A DNA stretch of 64,000 nucleotides from Arsukibacterium sp. GTDB lineage: Bacteria; Pseudomonadota; Gammaproteobacteria; Enterobacterales; Alteromonadaceae. Each line of letters starts with the position of its first letter. Within the stretch, counting starts at the first letter, position 1. The notes below the pieces were generated by a model. It made no database searches and was not told the origin of the DNA. It saw only the letters and a program-made list of their open reading frames with translations. Below, piece after piece: positions 45,367-54,519 of the stretch. The DNA is taken from positions 496,001-560,000 of the forward strand of contig NZ_JAGYIM010000016.1 in NCBI RefSeq assembly GCF_018402695.1. The letters are read 5' to 3'. A program made the translations under genes and the position numbers.

Positions 45367-47631
45367 ATGGCCCAACCTGAACTCGACAGCGGTTATTACC
45401 TGCAGCACTTTAACGAATTACTGCAGTTTGTCAGCCGGCATTATCAGCCGGTGTTAACCCGCGACAGCCGCGCTTTTATCGACGACTTTACTGCCCTGAG
45501 CGAACCTGGCCAGCAGCTGCTGGTGCGTATGCTTAACCGTAAAGGCCAGGTATTTAGCGAGGCCGAGCTAAACTACACCGAGATTGGCGCAAGCGGGCCG
45601 GTACTGGACCAGCTAAGCGCAGCAGGCTTTGTGGCGCCGCTAACCCAGCATGATTTAGCGGATTTCTGGCTGCGGTTAACCAAAGACACCCTGTGGCAGC
45701 TGCTGCAGCTGGCCAAAAACCAACTGCCAGCGGAACAATGGGCGCAATACGCAGCTGATTCGGCAGTTAAAAAAAGCCAGACTAAGCCGCTGTTACTGGG
45801 CGCCGCATTAAAACTGCCGGTTAACTGGCTGCTGCTTATCGATAAACTGCCGCAGCGCTATGTCGTGCTAAAGCGGCAGGACGCCTTAAATTACCTGTAT
45901 TTCCTGTATTTTGGCCGGATTGAAGCCAACTTATCGCTATTTACCTTACGCGATTTAGGGATCAGACAAAGTGGCCAGTTTAAACAGCAGTTTCAGCCAC
46001 GCTTTACCGAAGCCCCTCAAGCGCTATTGGCTTATCAGCTGGCCAAAGCCAAACCGGCAATTCAGGAGCTTGGCAAGCAGCTAAAAAAACAGCCAGATAG
46101 CGCCGAACCCGCTTTACGCCAGTGGCTTAGCGAAGTAAACAGCTGGCCTGTAGCTACAGATAGCGGCGGCGAAGATCAGGCGTTGCAACTCAAGCGTAGC
46201 GAGCGCTGCTATCAGCTGGGGAAACTGGCCGAGCACTATAAGCTTAATGATTTGGCGATTAGCTTTTACCAGCTAAGCAATGGCTTTCCAGCCAGCGAGC
46301 GTCTGGTACGGCTTTATTATGCACAAGGGGATCACCAACAGTGCCAGCAGTATTTAACGCAACTGCTGACCGACCCCAGCTGCGATGAAGAATGGCTGTT
46401 TGCTGAAGATTTTTACCAGCGCAAGTTTAACGCCGCAGGGGGTATCCAGCGCTCACAACTTACCCGGTTATTGCACGACGCGCCCGTCGTCGGGGTAGAC
46501 GAGTTGTATCTGGGCCAGGCCGAGCAGGGTTTAATGGCCCATTACCGCGAGCAGGGTTATACGGTGTTTCACTGCGAAAATAACCTATGGCTGGCGCTAT
46601 TTGGCCTCTGGTTCTGGCATGAGCTATTTGAGCACGAGCACAGCGCCTTGCATAACCCGTTTGAACGCCGGCCCCGCAACTTAACCAGCGGCGGCTTTTA
46701 TCAGCAATTTAGTACTGAAATAGAGCAGAAACTTCAGCAGCTCACTGCCCCCAATGCTACCGGTAAGCTACTGGCGGCTATTACCGCCCACTATGGCAAA
46801 GCCAATAATCTGTTTTATTGGCACAGCGATTTAGCCGAGCAGTTATTGCCACTAATTCAGTTTGCACCGCAAAGCGCCGATGGCAGCAGTGCGCTCTCGC
46901 CAATCCTGCGAGCCATGGCGCAGGATTTTCAGCGCCACTCTAGCGGCTACCCCGACTTATTGCTGATTAAAGACCAGCAGCTTGAGTTTATTGAAGTAAA
47001 AGCCCCCGGCGATAAAATTCAGCGCCACCAGCTCGCCCGGCTATTAGCCCTTAGCAATGCCGGCTTTAACGCCCGCATTGAAAAACTGCAGTGGATAGTC
47101 GACCCGAACCGGGTTTATGTGGTGCTGGATGTCGAAACCACCGGCGGTAAGGCAGGCAACGACAGGGTAATCGAAATTGGCGCGGTAAAAGTGCAGGCCG
47201 GCGAGGTACTCGATACTTTTAGTACCTTAATAAACCCGCAGCGTTATATTCCGTCGTTTATTACCCGCTTAACCGGCATTAGCAGCGCCATGGTAAGTAA
47301 TGCACCAACATTTGCTGATATTGCCGGCAAGCTAAGTGAATTCTTGCAAGGCGCAGTATTTGTCGCCCATAACGCTAAATTTGATTACAGCTTTATCCGG
47401 GCCGAATTCACCCGGCTGGAGATGCCGTTCGCCATGCCGCAGCTTTGCACCGTAGTTAATATGCGCCGCTACTACCCCGGCCTTACCTCCTACAGCCTGG
47501 GTAACCTATGCCAGCACTTCGATATAAAACTCACCAACCACCACCGCGCATTGGATGATGCAACGGCGACGGTAGAGTTGTTAAGGCTGATTAATGCCAG
47601 GCGCTGCACGCCAGAACTTGCTACAGAATAA
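45367..47631 (+). CDS. FAN1-like VRR-NUC nuclease fused to a DEDDh 3'-5' exonuclease
   Basis: 754 residues. Residues 1-570 look like bacterial FAN1: an N-terminal helical/SAP-like part, a TPR-like middle (about 280-350), a FYQQFSTEIEQKL segment (about 444-456), and the VRR-NUC core GYPDLLL (Asp530) with FIEVKAP (Glu543, Lys545). Residues about 583-745 form a DnaQ-type exonuclease: LDVETTG (Asp588, Glu590), AHNAKFDY (Asp673) and HRALDDA (His726, Asp731), a complete DEDDh set. FAN1 is a structure-specific nuclease of interstrand-crosslink repair and is usually about 560 residues in bacteria; here a second nuclease of opposite polarity is attached. Both active sites look intact. Confidence 0.85.
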   Translation: MAQPELDSGYYLQHFNELLQFVSRHYQPVLTRDSRAFIDDFTALSEPGQQLLVRMLNRKGQVFSEAELNYTEIGASGPVLDQLSAAGFVAPLTQHDLADFWLRLTKDTLWQLLQLAKNQLPAEQWAQYAADSAVKKSQTKPLLLGAALKLPVNWLLLIDKLPQRYVVLKRQDALNYLYFLYFGRIEANLSLFTLRDLGIRQSGQFKQQFQPRFTEAPQALLAYQLAKAKPAIQELGKQLKKQPDSAEPALRQWLSEVNSWPVATDSGGEDQALQLKRSERCYQLGKLAEHYKLNDLAISFYQLSNGFPASERLVRLYYAQGDHQQCQQYLTQLLTDPSCDEEWLFAEDFYQRKFNAAGGIQRSQLTRLLHDAPVVGVDELYLGQAEQGLMAHYREQGYTVFHCENNLWLALFGLWFWHELFEHEHSALHNPFERRPRNLTSGGFYQQFSTEIEQKLQQLTAPNATGKLLAAITAHYGKANNLFYWHSDLAEQLLPLIQFAPQSADGSSALSPILRAMAQDFQRHSSGYPDLLLIKDQQLEFIEVKAPGDKIQRHQLARLLALSNAGFNARIEKLQWIVDPNRVYVVLDVETTGGKAGNDRVIEIGAVKVQAGEVLDTFSTLINPQRYIPSFITRLTGISSAMVSNAPTFADIAGKLSEFLQGAVFVAHNAKFDYSFIRAEFTRLEMPFAMPQLCTVVNMRRYYPGLTSYSLGNLCQHFDIKLTNHHRALDDATATVELLRLINARRCTPELATE

Positions 47632-47755
47632 AACTGCTTGATTTATATTCAATTTGCGCAATAGACTGGATGAAATTTTGGAACGTGCGGGATCGTCGCA
47701 GTGCAACTCGCGGGTTCAGATCCTTTGAAAAAGCTGTTAAATGTCTAGGGAAGCT

Positions 47756-48115
47756 ATGTGCAATTGCAAAGAACAACCCTCTTTAATTGATATCAGCAAC
47801 ATTCACTCTGATTTTAAATCAAAGCTTGACCAATTAGATGTTGGCAATTGGGTTTTGTTAATGCAATGCCCCGATTGCAAGCTGTTATACAAAGTAGATG
47901 AGTGGGATAAATATCAAACCTGCTATGCAGTAAAAATTCCCTCATCTGAAAACTGGGAAACATTTGACAGTGAGTCACTTATAAAAGAACAAATGATTCA
48001 AAATCGCGGTGGCCTTAGCAATGAATCATGCATATGGTCAGGCTGTGACATCAAGCAGATAAAAGGCAGTGCATACTGTGTTGACCATCTCTATTATGGT
48101 GGCACTCGTGCGTAA
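47756..48115 (+). CDS. cysteine-rich orphan protein
   Basis: 119 residues from ATG at 47756 (AGGGAAG just upstream); an in-frame ATG at 47741 would add five residues. Cysteines are arranged in pairs: CNC near the start, CPDC (about 41-44), then CIWSGC and CVDH near the end, suggesting one or two zinc sites. Clearly richer in A+T and in Ile/Lys/Asn than its neighbours, which points to recent acquisition. No family recognised. The following gap 48116-48298 holds two small hairpins (GCCC-TGC-GGGC and CGCG-CTAA-CGCG near 48150) and no gene. Confidence 0.55.
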   Translation: MCNCKEQPSLIDISNIHSDFKSKLDQLDVGNWVLLMQCPDCKLLYKVDEWDKYQTCYAVKIPSSENWETFDSESLIKEQMIQNRGGLSNESCIWSGCDIKQIKGSAYCVDHLYYGGTRA

Positions 48116-48298
48116 GTATTTAATAAAGCAAGGTAAAATCGCCCTGCGGGCTGGACGCGCTAACGCGAATCAATAGGAATCAATAGAGTCAGTGACATTG
48201 ATTTTTGAAAAAGGGAGGCGCAGCTAATTAATCTGATGGCAGAAAATTTGCTAGGAGCTCCGCCCATATTCGCTACTGCTTTTCGCCAATAACCCAGC

Positions 48299-48784
48299 TT
48301 ACTCCGCTGTAAAGCCGTTAATCATGGCCAAAAACTCTTGTTCCAAGGCAAAGCTTTCTGCCAACGGCATAGTGTTATTTATACCCAACTGAAACTGATA
48401 GTGCATACCGGCGCTATTTAGCTGAAAGGTGCGCAGTAGTTGTCCTTTCCGGCTGCTGCTTAAGCGCAGCATAGCGGGGCCAGCTTTGTGCTCCAGCATA
48501 ACGGCGGTGGCATCTGTTTGGTTATGCTCCGCAATATCCTGCTGCGATATGGCTTTACACTGTGGGCACTGTGCTTTAGTGATAATTAAAGTGGCATTGT
48601 TGCGCGAGTAGCGCCATTCATTGGTTTGGTTCAGCGCTGTGTACTGGCTGAATTCCGGCTCGCCCCAGGATGATGCTACTTCAAGGTTAATAGTGTCTGC
48701 GGCCAGCACTTTAGTAGCAAATGCAGTAAACAGTGTTAGTACCGCCAGCATGGCAAAACTAACACGTGGTGCAATAAATGTCAT
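48299..48784 (-). CDS. exported protein, possible immunity partner of the Tlde1-like gene
   Basis: 161 residues with a signal peptide (1-28, cleaved near VLAADT). The mature protein has a CPQC motif (Cys73, Cys76) and otherwise no recognisable domain. It starts 9 bp after the stop of the Tlde1-like gene on the same strand. Known Tlde1 toxins act in the periplasm and are neutralised by an exported immunity protein encoded next to them, so its size, export and position fit that role. This is inference from context; I see no family similarity that proves it. Confidence 0.5.
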   Translation of the reverse strand: MTFIAPRVSFAMLAVLTLFTAFATKVLAADTINLEVASSWGEPEFSQYTALNQTNEWRYSRNNATLIITKAQCPQCKAISQQDIAEHNQTDATAVMLEHKAGPAMLRLSSSRKGQLLRTFQLNSAGMHYQFQLGINNTMPLAESFALEQEFLAMINGFTAE

Positions 48785-48793
48785 AACGGCCTC

Positions 48794-49273
48794 TTATTCA
48801 ACAACGTTCAAATTACCATAGCTGGAAACGTGGTATTTCGTATTATCGTTCACTTTGGGATTTTCGTTGTTTTGGTAGCTCACTACTTTTCTTGGACGTT
48901 TAGTACGTATGAGCTCTTGGATACGCTGCCAGTTTTTGTGTGCGTCAAAAACTGATTGACCCGGTGCTGCTTTGGCCATGACACAACCATGGCTGCCGAC
49001 GGCGTCATGAAAACCAAACCGGATACCATCGCGCCAGGCATCATCATGCTTGAACTGATCGTTTACACGTCCGTCCTGATAAAACAAGCCAAAATAATGT
49101 CGATTGCCGGTAGGGTTTTCTACGATTAACCATTTCCCTCTTGGCAGAGGCTTGTATCCATCCCACCCCCCGGAATGCGCTTCCATCTTAATAATTTCTT
49201 CGGGCTTGCCGGATTGGGTGAGTTTTACAGTAAGCAGGCGTCTACTTTTACTATAGGTAACGTCCAATGTCAT
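48794..49273 (-). CDS. Tlde1-domain (DUF2778-like) L,D-transpeptidase fold protein
   Basis: 159 residues, no signal peptide. It starts with the typical LDVTYSKSRRLLTVKL pattern, then HSGGWDGYKPLPRGKWLI, FGLFYQD, and the active-site segment FGFHD...SHGC (His89, Cys97). Tlde1 proteins are type VI-secreted effectors that cleave or exchange stem-peptide links in the target's peptidoglycan, and they lack signal peptides because the secretion system delivers them. No vgrG, hcp, PAAR or EagR gene is in the window, so delivery is unknown; a phage- or self-encoded cell-wall enzyme is an alternative. Confidence 0.65.
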   Translation of the reverse strand: MTLDVTYSKSRRLLTVKLTQSGKPEEIIKMEAHSGGWDGYKPLPRGKWLIVENPTGNRHYFGLFYQDGRVNDQFKHDDAWRDGIRFGFHDAVGSHGCVMAKAAPGQSVFDAHKNWQRIQELIRTKRPRKVVSYQNNENPKVNDNTKYHVSSYGNLNVVE

Positions 49274-49525
49274 AAATCTTTCCTTTTGAGCTTAATAGAG
49301 TGAATTCATTTTAAGTTTCATATATTCAACAAAAAATAAACAATCGTCAACTAAAAGTTCCATTCTTGAGGGGCGGAGCTAAAACAGCTAAATGCTACCC
49401 ATTAGCTGCAACCTCACTACGCTGTGTCCTTTATTAATCGCTACTGCCGCTCTGTCCTATAATGTCCTTACTTAGTGTCGTCACTGCCATACAGGCAAAG
49501 CGTTATCTACATCGAGGAGGAAATT

Positions 49526-49942
49526 ATGGCATCCAGAACAGAGCATCGTGGCAGCTGTCTTTGCGGGGCGGTTAGTGTTAAAGCGGCTACAAAAAACAAT
49601 AATATTGGGGTGTGCCACTGCGCAATGTGCCGAAAATGGGGCGGAGGGCCTTTGCTTGCGGTCGAGTGCGGCACTGAAGTGGAGTTTACAGGGGTGGAGC
49701 AAATAACGACGTTTAATTCTTCAGAGTGGGCAGAACGGGGTTTTTGTCAGCACTGTGGCACGCATTTGTTTTATCGCCTGAAAAAAGAGGGCCATTACGC
49801 TATTCCTGCAGGGCTATTTGATAATGCTGACCACTGGAAACTGACAGAGCAAATATTTATTGACCAAAAGCCTGCGTTCTACTCTTTTGCAGAAGAAACT
49901 AAGATGCTTACCGGGCAGCAGGTTTTCGACCAATATTCCTGA
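49526..49942 (+). CDS. GFA family zinc protein
   Basis: 138 residues from ATG at 49526, preceded by GAGGAGGAAATT. The Cys pattern of the glutathione-dependent formaldehyde-activating family is complete: GSCLCGAV, CHCAMCRKW, and FCQHCGTHLFY. Members bind two zinc ions; few have been shown to act on S-hydroxymethylglutathione, so the reaction is open. Monocistronic. Confidence 0.88.
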   Translation: MASRTEHRGSCLCGAVSVKAATKNNNIGVCHCAMCRKWGGGPLLAVECGTEVEFTGVEQITTFNSSEWAERGFCQHCGTHLFYRLKKEGHYAIPAGLFDNADHWKLTEQIFIDQKPAFYSFAEETKMLTGQQVFDQYS

Positions 49943-50096
49943 GCATTAAGGTACCGATTTTGCTGTCATCCATGCCATCCATGAGCAGGCCAGCAAATAA
50001 AAAGCAGCGGTGTCACTGTTTTGGGGTTAGCATAGGTTCAAAGCAGAAATATCAGTCAGCCAAACCTCAGCGGTTTGGTGAATAACAGGAGGGTAT

Positions 50097-50735
50097 GTGG
50101 ACCCGGAGTTTTGGCAACAAAAATGGCAGAAACGAGAAATCGCCTTTCATCAGGCAGCAGCTAATCCGTTGCTGCTAAACCATTTCAACCAACTATCAAT
50201 GACACCTGGAGCACGGGTGTTTCTGCCCCTTTGTGGTAAAAGCCTGGATAGTCACTGGCTGTTGGCCCGAGGTTATCGGGTAGTTGGCGCGGAGCTCAGC
50301 GAAGTTGCGGTAAAAGAACTCTTTGCTGAGCTGGGGCTAACACCGAGCATTAACTCAGTTGGTAAATTACAGCATTACAGTGCAGGTATGCTTGAAGTAT
50401 TTGTTGGCGATATTTTTGAATTGTCAGAAGACACCTTAGGCCCGGTTGCCGCTATATATGACCGGGCCGCGCTGGTGGCGTTGCCAGATACTATGCGCCA
50501 ACGCTATGCCCAGCACCTGGTAACCATCAGCCAGGCTGCGCCGCAACTGGTTATTTGCTTTGAATATGATCAAGCGCAGCTGGCAGGGCCACCTTTTTCA
50601 GTCGATAGCGCTGAAATGCATAAGCTCTATAGCAATGCATATCAACTTAACTGCCTGGAGCAATGTGAAGTGCCCGGTGGCTTAAAGAAAAAATGCCAGG
50701 CCACAGAAGTCGCCTGGCTTTTAACCAAGCAATAA
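50097..50735 (+). CDS. tpm: thiopurine S-methyltransferase
   Basis: 212 residues starting MDPEFWQQKWQKREIAFHQ with a GTG start at 50097 (AGGAGG four bases upstream; the ATG at 50095 is out of frame). RVFLPLCGKSLDSHWLLARGY-type SAM-binding sequence (VFLPLCGKSLD) and GDIFEL, YDRAALVALP follow. Bacterial TPMTs methylate thiopurines and also selenium and tellurium oxyanions. A gene of its own between GFA and metY. Confidence 0.93.
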   Translation: MDPEFWQQKWQKREIAFHQAAANPLLLNHFNQLSMTPGARVFLPLCGKSLDSHWLLARGYRVVGAELSEVAVKELFAELGLTPSINSVGKLQHYSAGMLEVFVGDIFELSEDTLGPVAAIYDRAALVALPDTMRQRYAQHLVTISQAAPQLVICFEYDQAQLAGPPFSVDSAEMHKLYSNAYQLNCLEQCEVPGGLKKKCQATEVAWLLTKQ

Positions 50736-50783
50736 CCTTGTCTGCAATAAGTTGCCGCACTGGTTATCTGCAACTCTGTTTTT

Positions 50784-50807
50784 AGACGTCCAGATGTGTA
50801 GATTGAC
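50784..50807 (+). promoter_or_regulatory. three tandem MetJ-type met boxes
   Basis: AGACGTCC, AGATGTGT and AGATTGAC are consecutive 8-mers resembling the met box AGACGTCT (7, 5 and about 4 matches). MetJ dimers bind adjacent boxes cooperatively with S-adenosylmethionine as co-repressor. The last box overlaps a TTGACA -35 element (50803-50808), with TTTGAT at 50826-50831 as a possible -10 after 17 bp. The site lies 54 bp before metY. Confidence 0.75.
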
Positions 50808-50860
50808 ATATTATCAAGGCTATGCTTTGATGAAAGTCTATTTATTCTGGAAGATTGGCG

Positions 50861-52135
50861 ATGAAAAGAGAAACGATAGCACTACATCATGGCTACCAGC
50901 CCGATAATCAGCATTCGGTAGCCGTACCTATTCACCAAACCAGTTCGTTTAGCTTTGACAGTGCCCAGCATGCGGCAGACTTGTTTGATTTAAAAGTGAC
51001 TGGCAATATCTATTCCCGCATCATGAACCCTACTTGTGAGGTGCTGGAGCAGCGCATAGCGGCGCTGGAAGGCGGTATTGGTGCACTGGCAGTGGCATCC
51101 GGCATGGCGGCTATTACCTATGCCATTCAAACTATTGCAGAAACCGGCGATAATATTATTTCAATTAATGAGCTTTATGGTGGCACTTATAACTTATTCG
51201 CGCATACTTTTCCACGCCAGGGCATTGAAGTGCGCTTTGCGAATAAAGACGACTACCATGCTATAGAGCAATTGATTGATGCGCGCACCAGAGCCGTATA
51301 CTGCGAAAGCATTGGTAACCCCTCTGGCAGTATTGTTGATATTGAAAAACTGGCGGAACTGGCACACCGCCATGGCTTACCTTTAATTGTTGATAACACT
51401 GTTGCTACGCCATTTTTGTGGCGGCCTATTGAGCATGGGGCCGACATAGTAGTGCATTCGGCGACCAAGTACATTGGCGGCCATGGCACTACGATAGGTG
51501 GCCTGATTGTCGATTCCGGCAAATTTCCCTGGGCTGAACATGCTAAACGTTTTCCGTTATTAAACGAGCCGGATATTTCTTACCATGGGGTTAGTTACAC
51601 CCGCGATGTTGGCGATGCTGCCTTTATTGCCCGCGCCAGGGTAGTGCCGCTGCGTAATATGGGGGCGGCGTTAAGTGCCCAGGCTGCCTGGAACTTATTG
51701 CAGGGTCTGGAAACACTGGCTTTACGTATTGAGCGCGTTAATCAAAACACTCTGGCGGTGGCCAGTTGGCTTGAGCAGCAACCCCAAATTGGCTGGGTGA
51801 AATATGCTGCTTTGCCGCAGCATAAAGACCACGCTTTAGCGCAAAAATACATGCAGGGGCAGGCATCGGGTATTCTTAGCTTTGGCATTAATGGCGGTCG
51901 GGAAGCAGCAGCCCGCTTTTACGATGCATTGCAGCTTATCCTGCGGCTGGTCAATATTGGTGATGCTAAAAGTTGTGCTGCTATTCCTGCTGCAACAACC
52001 CACCGCCAGCTAAACGATACAGAATTAGCTGCGGCAGGGGTATCGGCTGATATGGTGCGTTTATCTATTGGCATTGAGCATATTGATGACTTACTGGCTG
52101 ATTTACAGCAAGCCTTGATTGCTGCCTCTGCCTGA
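50861..52135 (+). CDS. metY: O-acetylhomoserine sulfhydrylase (MetY type)
   Basis: 424 residues, the size of MetY rather than MetB/MetC (about 390). PLP enzyme of the Cys/Met metabolism class: YSRIMNPT, ASGMAAI, DNTVATPFLWRP, and the PLP lysine in HSATKYIGGHGTTIGG. The long insertion LNEPDISYHGVSYT is typical of OAH sulfhydrylases. It makes homocysteine from O-acetylhomoserine and sulfide. ATG at 50861 is preferred over the TTG two codons earlier. MetJ-type boxes upstream support methionine regulation. Confidence 0.93.
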   Translation: MKRETIALHHGYQPDNQHSVAVPIHQTSSFSFDSAQHAADLFDLKVTGNIYSRIMNPTCEVLEQRIAALEGGIGALAVASGMAAITYAIQTIAETGDNIISINELYGGTYNLFAHTFPRQGIEVRFANKDDYHAIEQLIDARTRAVYCESIGNPSGSIVDIEKLAELAHRHGLPLIVDNTVATPFLWRPIEHGADIVVHSATKYIGGHGTTIGGLIVDSGKFPWAEHAKRFPLLNEPDISYHGVSYTRDVGDAAFIARARVVPLRNMGAALSAQAAWNLLQGLETLALRIERVNQNTLAVASWLEQQPQIGWVKYAALPQHKDHALAQKYMQGQASGILSFGINGGREAAARFYDALQLILRLVNIGDAKSCAAIPAATTHRQLNDTELAAAGVSADMVRLSIGIEHIDDLLADLQQALIAASA

Positions 52136-52146
52136 TAACGCCACTC

Positions 52147-52169
52147 CGGCTGCCCATAATGGGTAGCCG
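52147..52169. terminator. 11-bp inverted repeat between convergent metY and phosphodiesterase genes
   Basis: CGGCTGCCCAT pairs with ATGGGTAGCCG (one G-T) just after the metY stop and 16 bp from the end of the convergent gene. No T run follows on either strand, so it may act as a weak or protein-assisted terminator or as a 3' end stabiliser. Confidence 0.4.
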
Positions 52170-52184
52170 TTAACCGCACTCTGG

Positions 52185-53489
52185 TCAGGGCAAGCCCATG
52201 CAGTTTGCGTAGTAGCTGACACTGGCTGGCCAGTCGGAGAATACCCCTATTACGCCGACGTCTTGCGCCATAACGTGCAGCACGTCCAGCATGTCGCCAT
52301 CGTTATTAATAACCGGGTTGACCGTTTGATAATACCAGCCACCACCATTCTGCAGCGGCCCGGAGCGCTCAAACGACCAGGCGATAATGTCCAGCCCGGC
52401 GTCTTTAGCGTGACGGGCATAAACAGAGGGTACAATATGGTTGTCTTCATCCAGCTCCAGTAGCGCCCACATCGGCGGTGCCACAATATTGATATTTTCA
52501 GCGGCGTAACCTTGCAGTTCTGTCGCTGAAGGTAGATCGAAAGGCGTATTTGCATCATCCAGATACACAGCTTGCTGGCCGTATGCAGGCTCGTTGGCTA
52601 TCCAGTAACGAATATCGGCGATATCGAATGACTGCGGCCAGATGTCTTGCGGTTTTATACCGGCGGCACGATACTCATCGATAAGCTGCTGGGCATAGTC
52701 AGCCTGGCTATAGGTGCCCTGATACGGCATGGCCACCTCTGCCGCTTTTAATTCCGGGGTAAATTTAACGCCCAGTTGTTTAAACAAGGTAATACTTTCT
52801 GCATGGGTAAGCAGGGTGCCGGTGTTGGCATACAGATCGGTGCGCCAGGGCGGGGTGCCTTGCATGTATTCTGCTGCAGTGGTCGCCTGAGGGTTAAAGG
52901 CATCCATTTTACCCTTTAACATTTTAAACTCGGCCAACGTCAGGTCACTGGTGCAGCATCTGGCGGTTGCCGGCGTACCGTTGGCAGGGTCTGCCGGGGT
53001 AAATGGCTGGCTGCATTTTGCTGCCAGCTCCGGTATCGCCAGAATGTTGGTGGTGGTGTGCAGGTCGCACTGGGAATGGCGGCAAACCAGCTCGGTGTCT
53101 TTGGTAAAGGTAACATCACACTCCATGATACCCGCGCCCATTCGGGCTGCTGCTTCGTAAGACTCTCTGGTGTGCTCCGGGAACTGCAGCGGCGCACCCC
53201 GATGACCAATGGAAAACAGGGTCTTTTTTAGCTTACGGCCGGTATTACAGCTTTGCAGGCGCTCCTTCAGCGGGCTTGGGTCCATATCGTTAACCAGAAA
53301 CAACGGACGGGGTCCGAACTGCACAGCATATTTGTCGGGTACTTTAAATGAAGGACTACTGATATTTGTCTGGCTATCTTTTTTTCTGAGAACGGTGTTA
53401 GTATCGCCGAAGGCAAACACCGGGCTCAGTAATAGGGCGACATGCAGGGTGGATATGCCAAGACCGCGCAAGATCTTTAAATTGAGCAT
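52185..53489 (-). CDS. periplasmic glycerophosphodiester phosphodiesterase (GlpQ-like)
   Basis: 434 residues from ATG at 53489 (AAGGAAA five bases upstream). Signal peptide about 1-27 ([10 protein letters not shown]). The TIM-barrel GDPD motif is complete: [15 protein letters not shown], then [10 protein letters not shown] and CRHSQCDL. It splits glycerophosphodiesters into glycerol-3-phosphate and an alcohol. Longer than E. coli GlpQ (358), mainly through an N-terminal region and insertions containing cysteine pairs. The 271-bp gap to mtgA shows no gene. Confidence 0.9.
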   Translation of the reverse strand: MLNLKILRGLGISTLHVALLLSPVFAFGDTNTVLRKKDSQTNISSPSFKVPDKYAVQFGPRPLFLVNDMDPSPLKERLQSCNTGRKLKKTLFSIGHRGAPLQFPEHTRESYEAAARMGAGIMECDVTFTKDTELVCRHSQCDLHTTTNILAIPELAAKCSQPFTPADPANGTPATARCCTSDLTLAEFKMLKGKMDAFNPQATTAAEYMQGTPPWRTDLYANTGTLLTHAESITLFKQLGVKFTPELKAAEVAMPYQGTYSQADYAQQLIDEYRAAGIKPQDIWPQSFDIADIRYWIANEPAYGQQAVYLDDANTPFDLPSATELQGYAAENINIVAPPMWALLELDEDNHIVPSVYARHAKDAGLDIIAWSFERSGPLQNGGGWYYQTVNPVINNDGDMLDVLHVMAQDVGVIGVFSDWPASVSYYANCMGLP

Positions 53490-53760
53490 AAAATTTTCCT
53501 TGGTAGTTAGTTTAACAATAGCAGCATTAAGGAACGTATTTAACAGCCGATTCACTGCACGGCAGTGCTACCCTAGCCAATCTGTGTGAATTAAAAGCGC
53601 AAATTTAATGACGATAATGTGATCAACTTATCTGCGCCGGCTGGTATGGATCTTTGTTTTTACAGTTCAGTCTACGGTAGGCTTAATGCTTGAATATTGC
53701 GAATGGCAGCGCCGTACAGCGGCTTTTTTCTGGAATCTGACATCGGGTGGTAAAGAGTGA

Positions 53761-54450
53761 ATGACTCAGGGTGAACGCGGTTTTGTAGGCTGGACATGGT
53801 TTGTGCTGTGGCGCGTCGTGCTGGGCATGGTGCTATTGTTGTTGATCCTGCTGCTGACACTGCGGTTTGTTGCGCCTCCCACCTCCTCTTTTATGCTGCA
53901 AAGCCCTTATCCGGTAAGCCAGCAATGGATAAACATTGATCAGCTGCCAGCGCATGTGCCACTGGCGATGGTGGCCTCTGAAGATCAGCGTTTTCCGGAG
54001 CATTTCGGTGTTGATTTGTCTGCCATCAGTGACGCCCTTGAGCAATCAGACGACGGTGGCAGCCTGCGAGGGGCCAGTACTATCAGCCAGCAAACCGCGA
54101 AAAACCTGTTGCTTTGGCCAGGGCGCAGCCTGGTTCGAAAAGGCATGGAGGCAGGGTTGGCGGTGAGCCTGGAAGTTATCTGGGGCAAAAAACGCATTTT
54201 AGAGGTGTATTTAAACATTGCTGAATTTGGCAAAGGCATTTACGGTGTAGAAGCCGCCAGCCAGCATTATTTTGCGAAATCAGCCCGCAACCTGAGCAAA
54301 AATGAAGCCGCGCGCCTGGCTGTACTGCTTCCCAGCCCCCGCAAGCGCGACCCACGCCAGTTAACACCTTATCTGCGTGAGCGGGTGGTCTGGATTGAAC
54401 GGCAAATGCGCCAACTTGGCCCGGCGTATTTAACACCTGTCCTGAATTAA
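53761..54450 (+). CDS. mtgA: monofunctional peptidoglycan glycosyltransferase
   Basis: 229 residues: one N-terminal TM (about 13-36) and a GT51 domain with MVASEDQRFPEHFGVD (catalytic Glu), GASTISQQTAKNLLLW and KKRILEVYLNIAEFGKGIYG. It polymerises lipid II into glycan strands without cross-linking. First of several wall-related genes on this strand. Confidence 0.95.
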   Translation: MTQGERGFVGWTWFVLWRVVLGMVLLLLILLLTLRFVAPPTSSFMLQSPYPVSQQWINIDQLPAHVPLAMVASEDQRFPEHFGVDLSAISDALEQSDDGGSLRGASTISQQTAKNLLLWPGRSLVRKGMEAGLAVSLEVIWGKKRILEVYLNIAEFGKGIYGVEAASQHYFAKSARNLSKNEAARLAVLLPSPRKRDPRQLTPYLRERVVWIERQMRQLGPAYLTPVLN

Positions 54451-54519
54451 CCCCTGGCTAACCGCTTGCCCTGACAGCGTTACTCACTATACTTTTAATT
54501 TTAAATAAAAGGATGCTGA

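Noticed and set aside
47686-47732. tRNA-like 3' end (GGGTTCAGATCC) before the orphan gene, as a possible attachment site
   Set aside because: The T-loop position 58 is G rather than A, and no acceptor, D or anticodon arm can be built around it.
48140-48180. integron attC-like hairpins after the orphan gene
   Set aside because: No paired core sites (GTTRRRY / RYYYAAC) with the expected spacing, and no integrase in the window.
53708-53730. GC-rich hairpin-like stretch followed by six T before mtgA, as a terminator of an unseen small RNA
   Set aside because: The stem is only four clean base pairs, and no promoter or gene lies upstream on that strand.
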